Assembly: GCF_004912195.1 (NCBI RefSeq)
Contig: NZ_STGW01000005.1
Location: forward strand, 130,404-194,403
Direction: 5' to 3'
Length of the DNA stretch: 64,000 nucleotides
Origin: Nocardioides caeni
GTDB lineage: Bacteria > Actinomycetota > Actinomycetes > Propionibacteriales > Nocardioidaceae
Both the position numbers and the translations under genes were made by a program. Shown piece by piece: positions 16,643-29,509 of this stretch. The notes under the pieces are model-generated. The model had not been told where the DNA came from. It saw nothing but the letters and a program-made list of their open reading frames with translations, and did no database searches. How positions within the stretch are numbered: position 1 is the stretch's first letter; the number at the start of each line of letters is the position of its first letter.

Positions 16643-18682
16643 TCAGATTTCCCATGGGTCGAGGCGGATCCGCACCGGGTCGAGCTTGCGCGCCGAGCGG
16701 ACCCGCTGGACCTCGCGGAGGGCATGGGCGAGCGCGGCGCCCTGGGCACGCGGCACCCGGACGATGACCCGCTCCTCGTCGTCGGAGAGCCGGACGGGTC
16801 CCAGCAGGTCGGCCGCGTCGGGGAGCGCCAGCAGCGTCGTGACGTCGTCCACGGCCCCCGGCTCCCCCGTGATCGTGGCGAGCCGGGCCGCCGGAGGCAG
16901 CCGCGCCTCACGCCGCTCATCGGCCTCACGAGCGGCGAACCCGGCCGGGTCCCAGCGCACCATCGCCTGCAGCGCGGGATGGGTCGGGTCGCCGACCACC
17001 ATCGCCCGCCCACCGGGTCGGACCAGACCGACGGCGTTGGCCCAGCGCCGCAGCGCCTCCTCGGCCGAGCGGAGGCTGTCCCGGCCCAGTGCCCACCACG
17101 TGTCGAGGAGTACGACGACCGCGTAGCCCTCGTCCGCGACCGGCTCGGCTCCGGGGGTGGCGACCACGATCCGCGGCTGCGCGCCGACGGTGTCGCGCAC
17201 CCGGTCGCCCGACGAGGTCAGCACCGGGAAGCGCGGGAAGGCACGGCCCAGCTCGTCGGCGGTGCGCAGGTCGCCGAGCACCGGCGCGCGCAGTCCCCCG
17301 GCGCCACACGCGGGGCACGACCAGTCGACGGCGTCCGTGGCGCACCAGCGGCAGTGGGGCGGCGACGTCGGACCGGTGAGCTCCAGCGGGCCGGCGCAGG
17401 CGGCGCACCGGGCAGGGGTCCGGCAGCGTTCGCAGGCCAGTCGCACGGCATAGCCGGCCCGGGGGGTCTGGACGAGCACAGGTCCCCGCTCGAGACCCCA
17501 CCGGATGGCGTCGTGGACCTCCGTCGGGATGCGGGCAGCGTGCGGGTCGCGGGCCCGGGCGCGGTCGGTGGCGCCGGGGATCCCGACGAGCACGCGCTCG
17601 CGCAGCGTCTCCCGCGGCAGCGCGAGCTCGCGGGCCCAGCCCGAGCGGAGCAACTGATCGGCCTCGACGGAGCGAGCGAAGGACGCGACGAGCGCAGCCG
17701 CCCCTTCCTGCTCGGAGCGCAGCAGGAGCACGTCGCGCAGGTGGGGGTAGGGCGCGCGCGGCTCCGCGTGCAGGTCGTCCCCGTCGTCCCAGATCACCAC
17801 CAGGCCGAGGTCGCGCACCGGTGCCCACCCCGCCGAACGGGTGCCGACCACGACCCGACGGGAGCCGCGGCTGACGGCCAGGAAGTCGCGGTAGCGGGCG
17901 GCGGGCCCGGCCTCGGCCTGCAGCACGACGTGCTGGCCCTCGCCCAGGACGGTCGTCAGGGCGGCGTCCACGCGCGCGACGTCGCGGCGGTCGGGCAGGC
18001 AGACGATGCTGCCCCGTCCGGCGGCGAGGGTGGCGGCGACCAGCTCGGCGATCAGGCGGGGCCAGTCCTCGCCCGGGCCCACGCCCCAGACGGCCCGGGG
18101 TGCGCCGCCCTCCCGGAGGTGGTCCAGGTAGGCAGCGGCCGCCGGGTAGTCGGCCCAGGCGGCGTCGGCGGACTCCCCGAGATCGGCCGGCGGCGGGACC
18201 GCCGGCAGCGGCTCGGCCTTCTCCGCGGTGGCGTGTCGCGCCGGCACGGCCAGGCGACGGACGTCGGCACTCGATCCGGCGTACCGCTCCGCGACGGCGC
18301 GGCTCAGCGCGGCGATCTGGGGCGTGAGCACCGGCTCGGGGCTGACGAGCCGGCGCAGCGGCATCAGCCGGCCGTCGTGCTCGCTGGCCGCCGCGCGGGC
18401 GAGGACGAAGCCGTCGACGTCCTGGCCACCGAAGCGGACCTTGACCCGGGCGCCCGGGACGGCCCCCTCGGCCATGCCCACGGGAACGGCGTAGTCGAAC
18501 TCCCGGTCGAGGTGGACCAGCGGCAGTTCGAGGACGACCCGCGCGACCGGGTCGATGTCGGTGATCGCCGCCTCCGCGGCCTTGCGCCGGCGCGTGGCGG
18601 CCGCCTTGGCCCGGCCCTCGGCGACCTTGTCGCGCACCAGGCCCGGCAGCTCGAGGGCTGGCTCGTCGGGTCCGGGCGTCAT
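16643..18682 (-). CDS. priA: Primosomal protein N' (PriA), helicase motifs lost
   Basis: 679 residues. PriA reloads the replisome at stalled forks. The N-terminal DNA-binding part (ARVVLELPLVHLDREFDYAVP) and the cysteine-rich zinc region (CERCRTPARCAACAG, then CRWCATDAVDWSCPACGAGG) are clear. The usual Walker A GSGKT is replaced by GVGPGEDW and the DEEH box by WDDGDD, so ATPase activity is not expected. This loss is known for actinobacterial PriA (for example mycobacteria) and suggests a structural role. It is followed by def and preceded by a hairpin that separates it from metK. Confidence 0.9.
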   Translation of the reverse strand: MTPGPDEPALELPGLVRDKVAEGRAKAAATRRRKAAEAAITDIDPVARVVLELPLVHLDREFDYAVPVGMAEGAVPGARVKVRFGGQDVDGFVLARAAASEHDGRLMPLRRLVSPEPVLTPQIAALSRAVAERYAGSSADVRRLAVPARHATAEKAEPLPAVPPPADLGESADAAWADYPAAAAYLDHLREGGAPRAVWGVGPGEDWPRLIAELVAATLAAGRGSIVCLPDRRDVARVDAALTTVLGEGQHVVLQAEAGPAARYRDFLAVSRGSRRVVVGTRSAGWAPVRDLGLVVIWDDGDDLHAEPRAPYPHLRDVLLLRSEQEGAAALVASFARSVEADQLLRSGWARELALPRETLRERVLVGIPGATDRARARDPHAARIPTEVHDAIRWGLERGPVLVQTPRAGYAVRLACERCRTPARCAACAGPLELTGPTSPPHCRWCATDAVDWSCPACGAGGLRAPVLGDLRTADELGRAFPRFPVLTSSGDRVRDTVGAQPRIVVATPGAEPVADEGYAVVVLLDTWWALGRDSLRSAEEALRRWANAVGLVRPGGRAMVVGDPTHPALQAMVRWDPAGFAAREADERREARLPPAARLATITGEPGAVDDVTTLLALPDAADLLGPVRLSDDEERVIVRVPRAQGAALAHALREVQRVRSARKLDPVRIRLDPWEI

Positions 18683-18720
18683 GGGCGCAGTTCTACCAGC
18701 GACGCACGCTGGAAATGCAC

Positions 18721-18752
18721 GACGCCCGCCGTCCCTGGGGACGACGGGCGTC
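18721..18752 (-). terminator. Terminator hairpin after metK
   Basis: A 14-base stem (GACGCCCGCCGTCC against GGACGACGGGCGTC, one mismatch) with a CTGG loop lies 14 bases after the metK stop and 38 bases before priA. It lacks a U-run but is the clear structure of this gap. Confidence 0.7.
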
Positions 18753-18766
18753 GATCGCTTGAACCG

Positions 18767-19957
18767 TCAGGCGCCGGCGGCAGCCTTGAGCGCGTCGGCG
18801 CGGTCGGTGCTCTCCCACGGCAGGTTCGGGCGCCCGAAGTGACCGTAGGCAGCGGTCTGGGCATAGATCGGCTGCTTGAGCTCGAGGTCACGCACGATCG
18901 CGGCGGGACGCAGGTCGAAGACCTCGAGGACGGCCTCGCGGATCGTGTCGACCGGGACGGTCTCGGTGCCGAACGTGTCGACGTAGAAGCCGACCGGCTT
19001 CGCGACGCCGATCGCGTAGGCGACCTGGACCTCGGCCTTCCTCGCGAGGCCCGCGGCGACGATGTTCTTCGCCACCCAGCGCATGGCGTAGGCCGCCGAG
19101 CGGTCGACCTTCGACGGGTCCTTGCCGGAGAACGCGCCGCCACCGTGGCGGGCGTAGCCGCCGTAGGTGTCGACGATGATCTTGCGGCCGGTGAGACCGG
19201 CGTCGCCCATCGGGCCGCCGATCACGAAGTTGCCGGTCGGGTTGATGTGCAGCTCGTAGTCCGAGGAGTCGATGTCGTACTGCGCGAGCACCTCGTCGAT
19301 CACGTGCTTCTTGATCTCCGGCGACAGCTTGTTGTCGAGGTCGATGCCCTCCTCGTGCTGGGAGGAGACGACGATGGCCGCGATCCGGACCGGGTTGCCG
19401 GCGTCGTCGTACTCGACGGTGACCTGGGTCTTGCCGTCGGCGCGGAGGTACTCGAGCGGGCCGTTCTTGCGGACCTCGGTGAGGCGCTCGGCGAGGCGGT
19501 GCGCGATGGTGATCGGCAGCGGCATCAGCTCGGGCGTCTCGTCGCAGGCGAACCCGAACATCAGGCCCTGGTCGCCGGCGCCCTGCTTGTCGATGTCGTC
19601 GCCGGAGCCCGCGACGCGGGTCTCCTCGGACGTGTCGACACCCTGGGCGATGTCGGGCGACTGCTTGTCGAGCGTGATCATCACCGCGCAGGTGGTGCCG
19701 TCGAAGCCCTTGTCGGAGTGGTCGTAGCCGATCTCGCGGATGCGGTCGCGCACGACCTGCTGGAAGTCGATCTGGGCGTTGGTGGTGATCTCACCGCCCA
19801 CGACCACGAGGCCGGTGTTGACGAACGTCTCACAGGCCACCCGGCTGTGCGGGTCCTGCTCGAAGATCGCGTCGAGGATGCTGTCGCTGATCTGGTCGGC
19901 GATCTTGTCGGGGTGACCCTCGGTCACCGACTCCGACGTGAACAGACGTCCGGTCAT
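18767..19957 (-). CDS. metK: S-adenosylmethionine synthetase
   Basis: 396 residues, full length. It makes SAM from methionine and ATP. GHPDK is at 14-18, [10 protein letters not shown] in the middle and GGGAFSGKD near 265-273, the ATP and metal signatures. A strong ribosome site (AGGAG) precedes the ATG at 19957, and a -10-like TATCGT lies about 45 bases upstream, so it may have its own promoter as well as read-through from coaBC. I see no SAM riboswitch in the short leader. Confidence 0.97.
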   Translation of the reverse strand: MTGRLFTSESVTEGHPDKIADQISDSILDAIFEQDPHSRVACETFVNTGLVVVGGEITTNAQIDFQQVVRDRIREIGYDHSDKGFDGTTCAVMITLDKQSPDIAQGVDTSEETRVAGSGDDIDKQGAGDQGLMFGFACDETPELMPLPITIAHRLAERLTEVRKNGPLEYLRADGKTQVTVEYDDAGNPVRIAAIVVSSQHEEGIDLDNKLSPEIKKHVIDEVLAQYDIDSSDYELHINPTGNFVIGGPMGDAGLTGRKIIVDTYGGYARHGGGAFSGKDPSKVDRSAAYAMRWVAKNIVAAGLARKAEVQVAYAIGVAKPVGFYVDTFGTETVPVDTIREAVLEVFDLRPAAIVRDLELKQPIYAQTAAYGHFGRPNLPWESTDRADALKAAAGA

Positions 19958-20034
19958 GGCAGTGGAAACTCCTGGTTAAGGGGGGCAGGTGTCGTTCCAA
20001 CGATACGGACCCGCGGGAGTCATGGCCCCGCGTC

Positions 20035-21285
20035 TCACCGTTGGGGGATGCGAGCGGCGACCGCATCCCAGATGCGGTGCGCCAGCGCCGACTTCGTCCC
20101 GTGCGGTACGTCGACCGCGGACCCGTCGGCGCCGAGGATGACGGCCTCGTTGTCGGTGCTCCCGAAGACCGCTCCCCCGCTGACGTCGTTGACGACCAGC
20201 AGGTCACAGCCCTTCCGGGCGAGCTTGGCGCGGGCCAGGTCGAGGACCGAGCCGGTCGCGTCGCCGGTCTCGGCGGCGAAGCCCACGATCACCGCGTCGG
20301 GGCGGGCCCGGTCGTGGGCGATCTCCTTGAGGATGTCGGGGTTCTGCTGCAGCGTGATCGACGGGGCCGAGCCGTCGTCGGCCTTCTTGATCTTCGTGTC
20401 CGAGGTCGACTCGGGGCGGAAGTCGGCGGGAGCCGCCGCCATCACGACGGCGTCGGCCGTCGCGGCGGCGGAGAGCACGGCGTCGCGCAGCTCGGCGGTC
20501 GACTCGACGTGGACGACCTTGACGCCGGCGGGGTCCGCCAGCGACACGTTGGCCGCGACGAGGGTGACCTCGGCGCCTCGCGCGAGCGCCGCCCGGGCGA
20601 GGGCATAGCCCTGACGACCCGACGACCGGTTGCCCAGGAAGCGGACGGGGTCGAGCCGTTCGCGGGTGCCGCCCGCCGAGACGACGACGCGCCGCCCCGA
20701 CAGGTCGCCCAGGTCGGATTCCCCCGACCTCGCGAGCACGTCGCGGGCGATCTCGAAGATCTCCTCGGGATCGGGCAGCCGGCCCTTGCCGGTGTCGGCG
20801 CCGGTCAGGCGGCCCTCGGCGGGCTCGATCACGAGCATGCCCCGCGACCGCAGGGTGGCCACGTTGGCGACGGTGGCCGGGTGCTCCCACATCTCGGTGT
20901 GCATCGCCGGAGCGACGATCACCGGGCAGCGCGCCGTGAGGAGCGTGTTGGTCAGCAGGTCGTCCGCGAGGCCGTGAGCGGCCTTGGCCATCAGGTCGGC
21001 CGTGGCCGGAGCGACGACGACCAGGTCGGCCGTCTGCCCGAGCCGGACGTGCGGCACCTCGTGGACGCCGTCCCACACCTCGGCGGAGACCGGCTTGCCG
21101 GACAGCGCCGACCACGTCGGCGCCCCGACGAACTGCAGGGCGGCAGCCGTCGGCACGACCGTGACGTCGTGCCCCGACTCGGTGAGCCGGCGCAGCAGCT
21201 CGCACGCCTTGTAGGCGGCGATGCCGCCCGAGACGCCGAGCACGACGCGGGGCCGTGCTGTCGAGGCGCTCGACCCCGTGGACAT
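20035..21285 (-). CDS. coaBC: Phosphopantothenoylcysteine synthetase/decarboxylase, bifunctional
   Basis: 416 residues. It performs two steps of coenzyme A synthesis: ligation of cysteine to phosphopantothenate (CoaB) and decarboxylation (CoaC). The N-terminal flavoprotein CoaC domain shows LGVSGGIAAYKACELLRRL, VVAPATADLMAKAA and PAMHTEMW. The C-terminal CoaB domain shows VVVSAGGTRERLDPVRFLGN and SSGRQGYALA, with KIKKADD near the active-site lysines. It follows rpoZ by a few bases in the conserved gmk-rpoZ-coaBC-metK order. Confidence 0.96.
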   Translation of the reverse strand: MSTGSSASTARPRVVLGVSGGIAAYKACELLRRLTESGHDVTVVPTAAALQFVGAPTWSALSGKPVSAEVWDGVHEVPHVRLGQTADLVVVAPATADLMAKAAHGLADDLLTNTLLTARCPVIVAPAMHTEMWEHPATVANVATLRSRGMLVIEPAEGRLTGADTGKGRLPDPEEIFEIARDVLARSGESDLGDLSGRRVVVSAGGTRERLDPVRFLGNRSSGRQGYALARAALARGAEVTLVAANVSLADPAGVKVVHVESTAELRDAVLSAAATADAVVMAAAPADFRPESTSDTKIKKADDGSAPSITLQQNPDILKEIAHDRARPDAVIVGFAAETGDATGSVLDLARAKLARKGCDLLVVNDVSGGAVFGSTDNEAVILGADGSAVDVPHGTKSALAHRIWDAVAARIPQR

Positions 21286-21298
21286 GGTCGGCGTCAGA

Positions 21299-21619
21299 TC
21301 ACTCGGCGGCGTCGGCGGCGGGCGCAGCCGGCGCCGCAGCCTGGGCGGCGAGCTCGGCCGGGTCGATGTCCTCGCAGGTCAGCAGGTCGTCGTTGATCTC
21401 GCGGAGCGCGATCGACAGCGGCTTCTCCTGGACGTGGGTGTCCACGAGCGGGCCGACGTACTCGAGCAGGCCTTCGCCGAGCTGCGAGTAGTAGGCGTTG
21501 ATCTGACGGGCGCGCTTGGCGCTGTAGAGGACCAGCTTGTACTTGCTGTCGGTCTTGGACAGCAGGTCGTCGATCGGGGGGTTGGTGACACCCTCGGCGG
21601 CGATGTTCGGGGCAGACAC
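21299..21619 (-). CDS. rpoZ: RNA polymerase omega subunit
   Basis: 106 residues. The omega subunit helps assemble and stabilise RNA polymerase. [20 protein letters not shown] and [15 protein letters not shown] are characteristic, and [10 protein letters not shown] matches the actinobacterial form. The C-terminal tail is alanine and proline rich. The GTG at 21619 is chosen because [15 protein letters not shown] is the usual N-terminus; a GTG four codons upstream is possible. It overlaps no gene and sits between gmk and coaBC. Confidence 0.94.
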   Translation of the reverse strand: MSAPNIAAEGVTNPPIDDLLSKTDSKYKLVLYSAKRARQINAYYSQLGEGLLEYVGPLVDTHVQEKPLSIALREINDDLLTCEDIDPAELAAQAAAPAAPAADAAE

Positions 21620-21650
21620 GGAGGTCCTCACAGTCGGTGGAACCCGACCA

Positions 21651-22235
21651 TCAAGGCCGGGTGGATGAATCAACCATCAAGGCTACCAACTCCTCGACGG
21701 CAGCGTGAACTTCCCGGTTGACGATCGTGACGTCGAACTCGTCCTCGGCCGCCAGCTCCTCGCGGGCGGTGCGCAGGCGTCGCTCGCGCTCCTCCTCGGT
21801 CTCGGTGCCCCGACCGACGAGCCGCCGCACCAGCTCGTCCCACGACGGCGGCTTGAGGAAGACGAACACGGCCTCGGGCATGGTCTCGCGGACCTGGCGG
21901 GCGCCCTGCAGGTCGATCTCCAGCAGTGCCGGTCGTCCGTCGGCCAGTGCGTCGTCGACCGGGCCACGCGGTGTGCCGTAGCGGTTGACGCCGTGGACGA
22001 CGGCCCACTCGAGCATCTGGCCCTCGTCGACGAGCCGGTCGAACTCCTCGACCGACACGAAGTGGTAGTGGAGGCCGTCGACCTCGCCCGGTCGAGGCGC
22101 ACGGGTCGTCGCCGAGACCGAGAGGTAGATCTCGGGATGCAGCTCGCGGATGCCGGCGGCCACCGTGCCCTTGCCCACCGCAGTGGGACCTGCCAGGACG
22201 AAGAGCTTGCTGCGCGCGGGGGCGAACTCAGTCAC
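21651..22235 (-). CDS. gmk: Guanylate kinase
   Basis: 194 residues. It phosphorylates GMP to GDP. The P-loop is GPTAVGKGT at 16-24 and the GMP-binding region has [22 protein letters not shown]. The alanine in the P-loop (usually SGVGK) is as in many actinobacteria. The GTG at 22235 overlaps the mihF stop by 8 bases, the conserved mihF-gmk coupling. Confidence 0.96.
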   Translation of the reverse strand: MTEFAPARSKLFVLAGPTAVGKGTVAAGIRELHPEIYLSVSATTRAPRPGEVDGLHYHFVSVEEFDRLVDEGQMLEWAVVHGVNRYGTPRGPVDDALADGRPALLEIDLQGARQVRETMPEAVFVFLKPPSWDELVRRLVGRGTETEEERERRLRTAREELAAEDEFDVTIVNREVHAAVEELVALMVDSSTRP

Positions 22236-22548
22236 GGGCTGGGAACTCGCGCTGCAGCGCGGCCACCTGCTTGGCGCCCAGGCCGCGCACCCGACGCGAC
22301 TCGGCGATGCCGAGGCGCTCCATCGTCTGGTGGGCCTTGACCTTGCCCATGCCGGGCAGCGACTGCAGCAGGTCGAGGACCTTCATCTTGCCGATGACCT
22401 CGTTGACCTGGCCTGCGTCGAGCACCTCGGTGATCGAGGCGCCCGAGTTCTTCAGCCGGTTCTTCACCTCGGCTCGCTCGCGGCGGGCGGCTGCGGCCTT
22501 CTCGAGGGCAGCCTGACGCTGTTCGGGAGTCAGGGGAGGCAGGGCCAC
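22228..22548 (-). CDS. mihF: Actinobacterial integration host factor
   Basis: 106 residues. This nucleoid protein is unrelated to E. coli IHF and bends DNA; in mycobacteria it is essential and supports phage integration. [19 protein letters not shown] and [20 protein letters not shown] (split here for length), with a helix-hairpin-helix-like GMGKVKA, and the end [14 protein letters not shown], define it. The GTG at 22548 is chosen from the family N-terminus [18 protein letters not shown] at 22608-22613 on the minus strand may be its own -10. Confidence 0.95.
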   Translation of the reverse strand: MALPPLTPEQRQAALEKAAAARRERAEVKNRLKNSGASITEVLDAGQVNEVIGKMKVLDLLQSLPGMGKVKAHQTMERLGIAESRRVRGLGAKQVAALQREFPARD

Positions 22549-22607
22549 GGGTGCGGGATCCTTCTGTCGTCGACGGCGCCGGCGGGTGGGAGCGGGTGCC
22601 GCCGGTC

Positions 22608-22613
22608 AATCTA
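22608..22613 (-). promoter_or_regulatory. Possible -10 of mihF
   Basis: TAGATT on the minus strand lies 60 bases upstream of the mihF GTG in a 117-base gap that otherwise shows nothing. No strong -35 is visible. Confidence 0.3.
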
Positions 22614-22665
22614 GCCACTGGTGATCGGCGGCGGCAACGTGGGTCGCGGCCGGCTCACACCCGGG

Positions 22666-23118
22666 TCAGAGGCTGAGGCGGGTCTGGCACACGTCGCGCA
22701 CCTGCTGGTCGACGCCGGCGAAGGCCGCGAAGGTCTCCGGGGCGAGGAGTCGGTCCGCCGTACGCTCGATCGTGACCCGCTGCTCCTCACTCAGGTCCTT
22801 CGACGGCGACGCCGGGTCGTACGACGCCGGATCGACTCCCGCGTCGTCGAGAGCGTCCTCGAGTGCCGCGATGCGATCGATCACGACCTGCCACTCGTCG
22901 TGGATGTCGGAGGGCGCCTCCGCTGCCACCGCCCGCAGGTCGGGCAGGGCGCGGAGGAAGCCGGTGGTCTCCGCCCCGTCGCCGAGGGCCAGTCCGATGG
23001 CCTGCTGGTGGTCCTCGACCGCGTCGCAGTAGGCGGCGTAGGGGTCGTCACCGCCACGGGCGAGCAGCCCGCCCGCCACGATGGCGGCCAGGACGAGGGC
23101 TGCGACGACAGTGAGCAC
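22666..23118 (-). CDS. Small membrane-anchored protein of unknown function
   Basis: 150 residues from the GTG at 23118. The N-terminus is one membrane helix (VVAALVLAAIVAGGLLA), followed by an exported domain with a paired Cys in YAAYCDAVEDHQQ and Cys in VRDVCQTRLSL. I do not recognise the family. The frame stays open upstream to a CTG next to the pyrF stop, which would add a basic LIRSIRWSAPT before the helix, so the true start may be there. It is the last gene downstream of pyrF. Confidence 0.65.
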   Translation of the reverse strand: MLTVVAALVLAAIVAGGLLARGGDDPYAAYCDAVEDHQQAIGLALGDGAETTGFLRALPDLRAVAAEAPSDIHDEWQVVIDRIAALEDALDDAGVDPASYDPASPSKDLSEEQRVTIERTADRLLAPETFAAFAGVDQQVRDVCQTRLSL

Positions 23119-23147
23119 GGTGGGCGCCGACCACCGGATCGACCTGA

Positions 23148-23996
23148 TCAGGACCCGGGTCCCGTCAGCGCGCGCAGCTCATCGTTGGTGCGGAGCACGG
23201 CATCGCGCATCGCGACCGGGTCCGGACCCAGCCGCAGCACGCCGCGTGAGGAGCTGGGGAGCACTCGCGACGCCGCGGTGCCGAAGATCCGGCGGACGTC
23301 CTGGACGGTGCCGCCCTGCTCGCCGAACCCTGGCGCGAGGACGGGGCCGTTGAACGCGAAGTCGAGTCCGCGGTCGTCCTCGAGGGTCGCACCGACCACG
23401 GCCCCGAAGGAGCCGAGCGGCACGGCCTCACCGTTGAGGGCCCGCAGGTGCTCCAGCACGGTGGCCGCGACGCCACGGCCGCCGAACTCGTCGGTGGTGA
23501 CGGCCTGTTGGAACTCCGGCCCCTCCTTGTTGGAGGTGGCCGCGAGCACGAACAGACCTGCGTCGAAGCGGGTCGCGGTCTCGACGAACGGGAGCAGGGA
23601 GCCGAAGCCGAGGTAGGGACTGACGGTGACGGCGTCGGAGGCCAGCGGCGAGGCGGGGTCGAGGTAGGCGTCGGCGTAGGCCTGGGACGTGGAGCCGATG
23701 TCGCCGCGCTTGATGTCGAGCAGCACGAGCGCGCCGGCCGCCCGGGACTCGGAGATGACCCGCTCCAGCACGGCCACGCCGCGGCTACCGAAGCGCTCAT
23801 AGAAGGCCGACTGTGGTTTGACCACGCTGCAGTGCGGCGCCACGGCCTCGACGACGCCGAGCGCGAAGGACTCGAGGCCCGCGACGTCGTCGGAGAGCCC
23901 CCAGGCCTCCAGGAGGGAGGCGTGGGGGTCGATGCCGACGCAGAAGGGGCCGCGCTCGGCCGTCGCGGCGGCCAGGCGGATGCCGAACGTGCTCAA
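23148..23996 (-). CDS. pyrF: Orotidine 5'-phosphate decarboxylase (long type)
   Basis: 282 residues. It makes UMP from OMP, the last step of the pathway. It belongs to the longer type 2 family of actinobacteria. The catalytic Lys-Asp array is DIKRGDIG at 94-101, with ERFG and VSPYLGFGSL as family marks. The TTG at 23996 overlaps the stop of the oxidase gene (TTGA), which argues for this rare start codon. Confidence 0.95.
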   Translation of the reverse strand: MSTFGIRLAAATAERGPFCVGIDPHASLLEAWGLSDDVAGLESFALGVVEAVAPHCSVVKPQSAFYERFGSRGVAVLERVISESRAAGALVLLDIKRGDIGSTSQAYADAYLDPASPLASDAVTVSPYLGFGSLLPFVETATRFDAGLFVLAATSNKEGPEFQQAVTTDEFGGRGVAATVLEHLRALNGEAVPLGSFGAVVGATLEDDRGLDFAFNGPVLAPGFGEQGGTVQDVRRIFGTAASRVLPSSSRGVLRLGPDPVAMRDAVLRTNDELRALTGPGS

Positions 23997-25147
23997 CGAA
24001 GCCTCCTGAGGGCGTCCGGGGTCAGGTCGGCCAGGGTCGGGTAGCCGTCGACCGCCATCGTCAGGTCGGCCTCGGCCTGGAGGGACCGGATCTGGTGGAC
24101 GGCGCCGGGCACCCCGCCGAGGGCGAGTGCGTAGACGTAGGGGCGGCCGATGGCGACCGCCGTCGCACCCATCGCGAGGGCCTTGACGACATCGGCGCCC
24201 GTGCGGACACCGGAGTCGAACACGATCGGCGCACGGTCACCGACGGCCTCCACGACGCCGGGCAGCCAGTCGAGGGCCGCTCCCCCGCCGTTGGCCTGGC
24301 GACCGCCGTGGTTGGAGCAGTAGATGCCGTCCACGCCCTCGTCGAGCGCGCGACGGGCGTCGTCGGGGTGACACACGCCCTTCACGAGGATCGGCATCGT
24401 GGTCAGCGACCGGAGCCAGGGCAGGTCGTCCCAGGTGATCGGGTTGCCGAAGGTGCCGACCCAGGTCATCACCACCGTGCCGGGATCCGGGTCCGGTCCG
24501 GTCATCTCCTGGAAGATCGGGTCGGAGGTGTAGTTGGCCAGGCACTTGCCGCGCAGCTGCGGGAAGTTGCCCGAGGCGAGGTCGCGAGGACGCCAGCCGG
24601 GGACCCACGTGTCGAGGGTGATCACGATGGCCTCGTAGCCCGCGGCCTCGGCCCGGCTGACGAGACTGGCTGCCAGCTCCCGGTTCTTCGGCGTGTAGAG
24701 CTGGAACCACTTGGCAGCATCCGGGGCGGCCGCTGCGACGTCCTCGAGCGGGTCGCTCATCAGCGTCGAGCCGATGAACGGCACGCCCGTCGCCGCGGCG
24801 GCCTCCATGCCGTGGACGTCACCGTGCTGGTCGGGGGTGCAGATGCCCAGCACGCCGACGGGCGCCAGCAGCAGCGGGCTCTGCAGCCTCCGGCCGAACA
24901 GCTCGACCGACAGGTCCCGCTCGGCCTGGGCGCGGAACATCCGCGGCACCAGGCCGTGGTCCGCGAACGCCGCGGCATTGCCACGCTGGGTCGCCTCGTC
25001 GCCCGCTCCCCCGGCGACATAGGTCCGCAGCTCCGGTGGCAGGGCCGCGAGCGCGCTGCGCTCGAGCTCGGCGTAGTCGAACGGGTGGGCGGGCAGGACG
25101 CCGCCGAGGGCGCCCAGGTAGAGCTCGATCTGGTAGTCGCCATACAT
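23993..25147 (-). CDS. FMN-dependent alpha-hydroxy-acid oxidase inside the pyr operon
   Basis: 384 residues. Related to lactate 2-monooxygenase and glycolate/lactate oxidases that oxidise 2-hydroxyacids with FMN. The catalytic His290 and substrate Arg293 lie in SNHGGRQ; Lys256 in PILVKGV binds FMN; DSGVRTGADV and GRPYVYAL are the phosphate loops. It starts one base after the pyrD stop and overlaps pyrF by four bases, so it is translated as part of the pyrimidine operon. A role in orotate or UMP synthesis is not known; it may serve lactate use or supply another electron path. Confidence 0.9.
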   Translation of the reverse strand: MYGDYQIELYLGALGGVLPAHPFDYAELERSALAALPPELRTYVAGGAGDEATQRGNAAAFADHGLVPRMFRAQAERDLSVELFGRRLQSPLLLAPVGVLGICTPDQHGDVHGMEAAAATGVPFIGSTLMSDPLEDVAAAAPDAAKWFQLYTPKNRELAASLVSRAEAAGYEAIVITLDTWVPGWRPRDLASGNFPQLRGKCLANYTSDPIFQEMTGPDPDPGTVVMTWVGTFGNPITWDDLPWLRSLTTMPILVKGVCHPDDARRALDEGVDGIYCSNHGGRQANGGGAALDWLPGVVEAVGDRAPIVFDSGVRTGADVVKALAMGATAVAIGRPYVYALALGGVPGAVHQIRSLQAEADLTMAVDGYPTLADLTPDALRRLR

Positions 25148-25148
25148 G

Positions 25149-26200
25149 TCAGAGACCTTTCAGGACCTGCCGGGGCCAGCTCGGGCCACCGTAGATCAGC
25201 CCGCTGTAGACCTGCACGAGGTCCGCGCCCGCGGCGAGCCGCTCGCGCGCGTCCTGCGGCGTGCCGATCCCACCGACGCCGATCAGCGTCAGTCGGTCGC
25301 CGACTCGCTCACGCAGCAGCCGGACCACCTCGGTGGAGCGCTCGCGGAGCGGGGCGCCGGAGAGCCCGCCGGCGCCGCAGGCCTCGACCTTCGCGTGATC
25401 GGACCGGAGCCCGTCACGGGAGATCGTGGTGTTGGTCGCGATGATCCCGGCGAGGCCGAGGTCGAGGGCCATGTCGGCCACCGCACTCACGTCCTCGTCG
25501 GCGAGGTCCGGCGCGATCTTGACCAGCAGCGGGACCCGGTCACGACCGGTGCGATCCGTCGCGGCGTCCGCGCTCCGTCGTACGTGGGCCAGGAGGGGTG
25601 CCAGCTTCTCGACGGCCTGCAGGTTGCGCAGGCCAGGGGTGTTCGGCGAGCTGACGTTGACGACCAGGTAGTCGGCGTACGGCGCCAGCAGGCTCGCCGA
25701 CGTCTCGTAGTCGGCCTCCACGGCCGTCTGGTCGTCGTCGGGGACCACCTTTGACTTGCCGATGTTGACGCCCAGCACGACCGATTCGCGGCTGCCGCGG
25801 CGGTCCCTCCGCTTCGCGAGCCGGCGGGCGACCGCCTCGGCGCCGTCGTTGTTGAAGCCCATCCGGTTGACGATCGCCCGGTCCTCGGGCAGGCGGAACA
25901 GCCGCGGCGTGGGGTTGCCGGGCTGCGCCAACGCGGTGACCGTGCCGATCTCGACGTGGCCGAACCCGAAGGCGCCCATCCGGTCCCAGACCTGCGCGGT
26001 CTTGTCGAACCCCGGCGCGAGGCCGAGCCGGTTGGGGAAGCGCAACCCCATCAGCTCCACCGGGTCGGTCTCCGGCGGCGCGATCCGCCGCAGCGCCGGG
26101 CCACCGGCGCGGAGCGCGTCGTAGGTCAGGTGGTGCGCCCTCTCGGCGTCCATCCGGACCAGGACGTTCTCGAAGACCTTGTCGTAGACCCGGAGGGGCA

Positions 26201-26201
<1 letters not shown>
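25149..26201 (-). CDS. pyrD: Dihydroorotate dehydrogenase, class 2 (quinone-linked)
   Basis: 350 residues. It oxidises dihydroorotate to orotate, passing electrons to quinone at the membrane. The N-terminal helical part ([19 protein letters not shown]) is the class 2 membrane-binding domain. NSSPNT-like [12 protein letters not shown] at 181-192 holds the catalytic Ser185. The FMN sites LAPGFDK and GVGGIG are present. The ATG at 26201 overlaps the carB stop (TGATG). Confidence 0.96.

Positions 26202-29508
<3,307 letters not shown>

Positions 29509-29509
<1 letters not shown>

Noticed and set aside
19958..20034. A SAM riboswitch ahead of metK
   Set aside because: The leader is under 80 bases and shows no S-box-like core or long helix; only a -10-like TATCGT and a ribosome site.
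16397..20608. A plus-strand frame open for about 1400 codons
   Set aside because: It lies opposite priA and metK and is arginine- and valine-rich, as expected for the antisense frame of high-GC genes. No family resemblance. The same applies to other long antisense frames, for example 1504-2745, 9599-11503 and 42909-45026.
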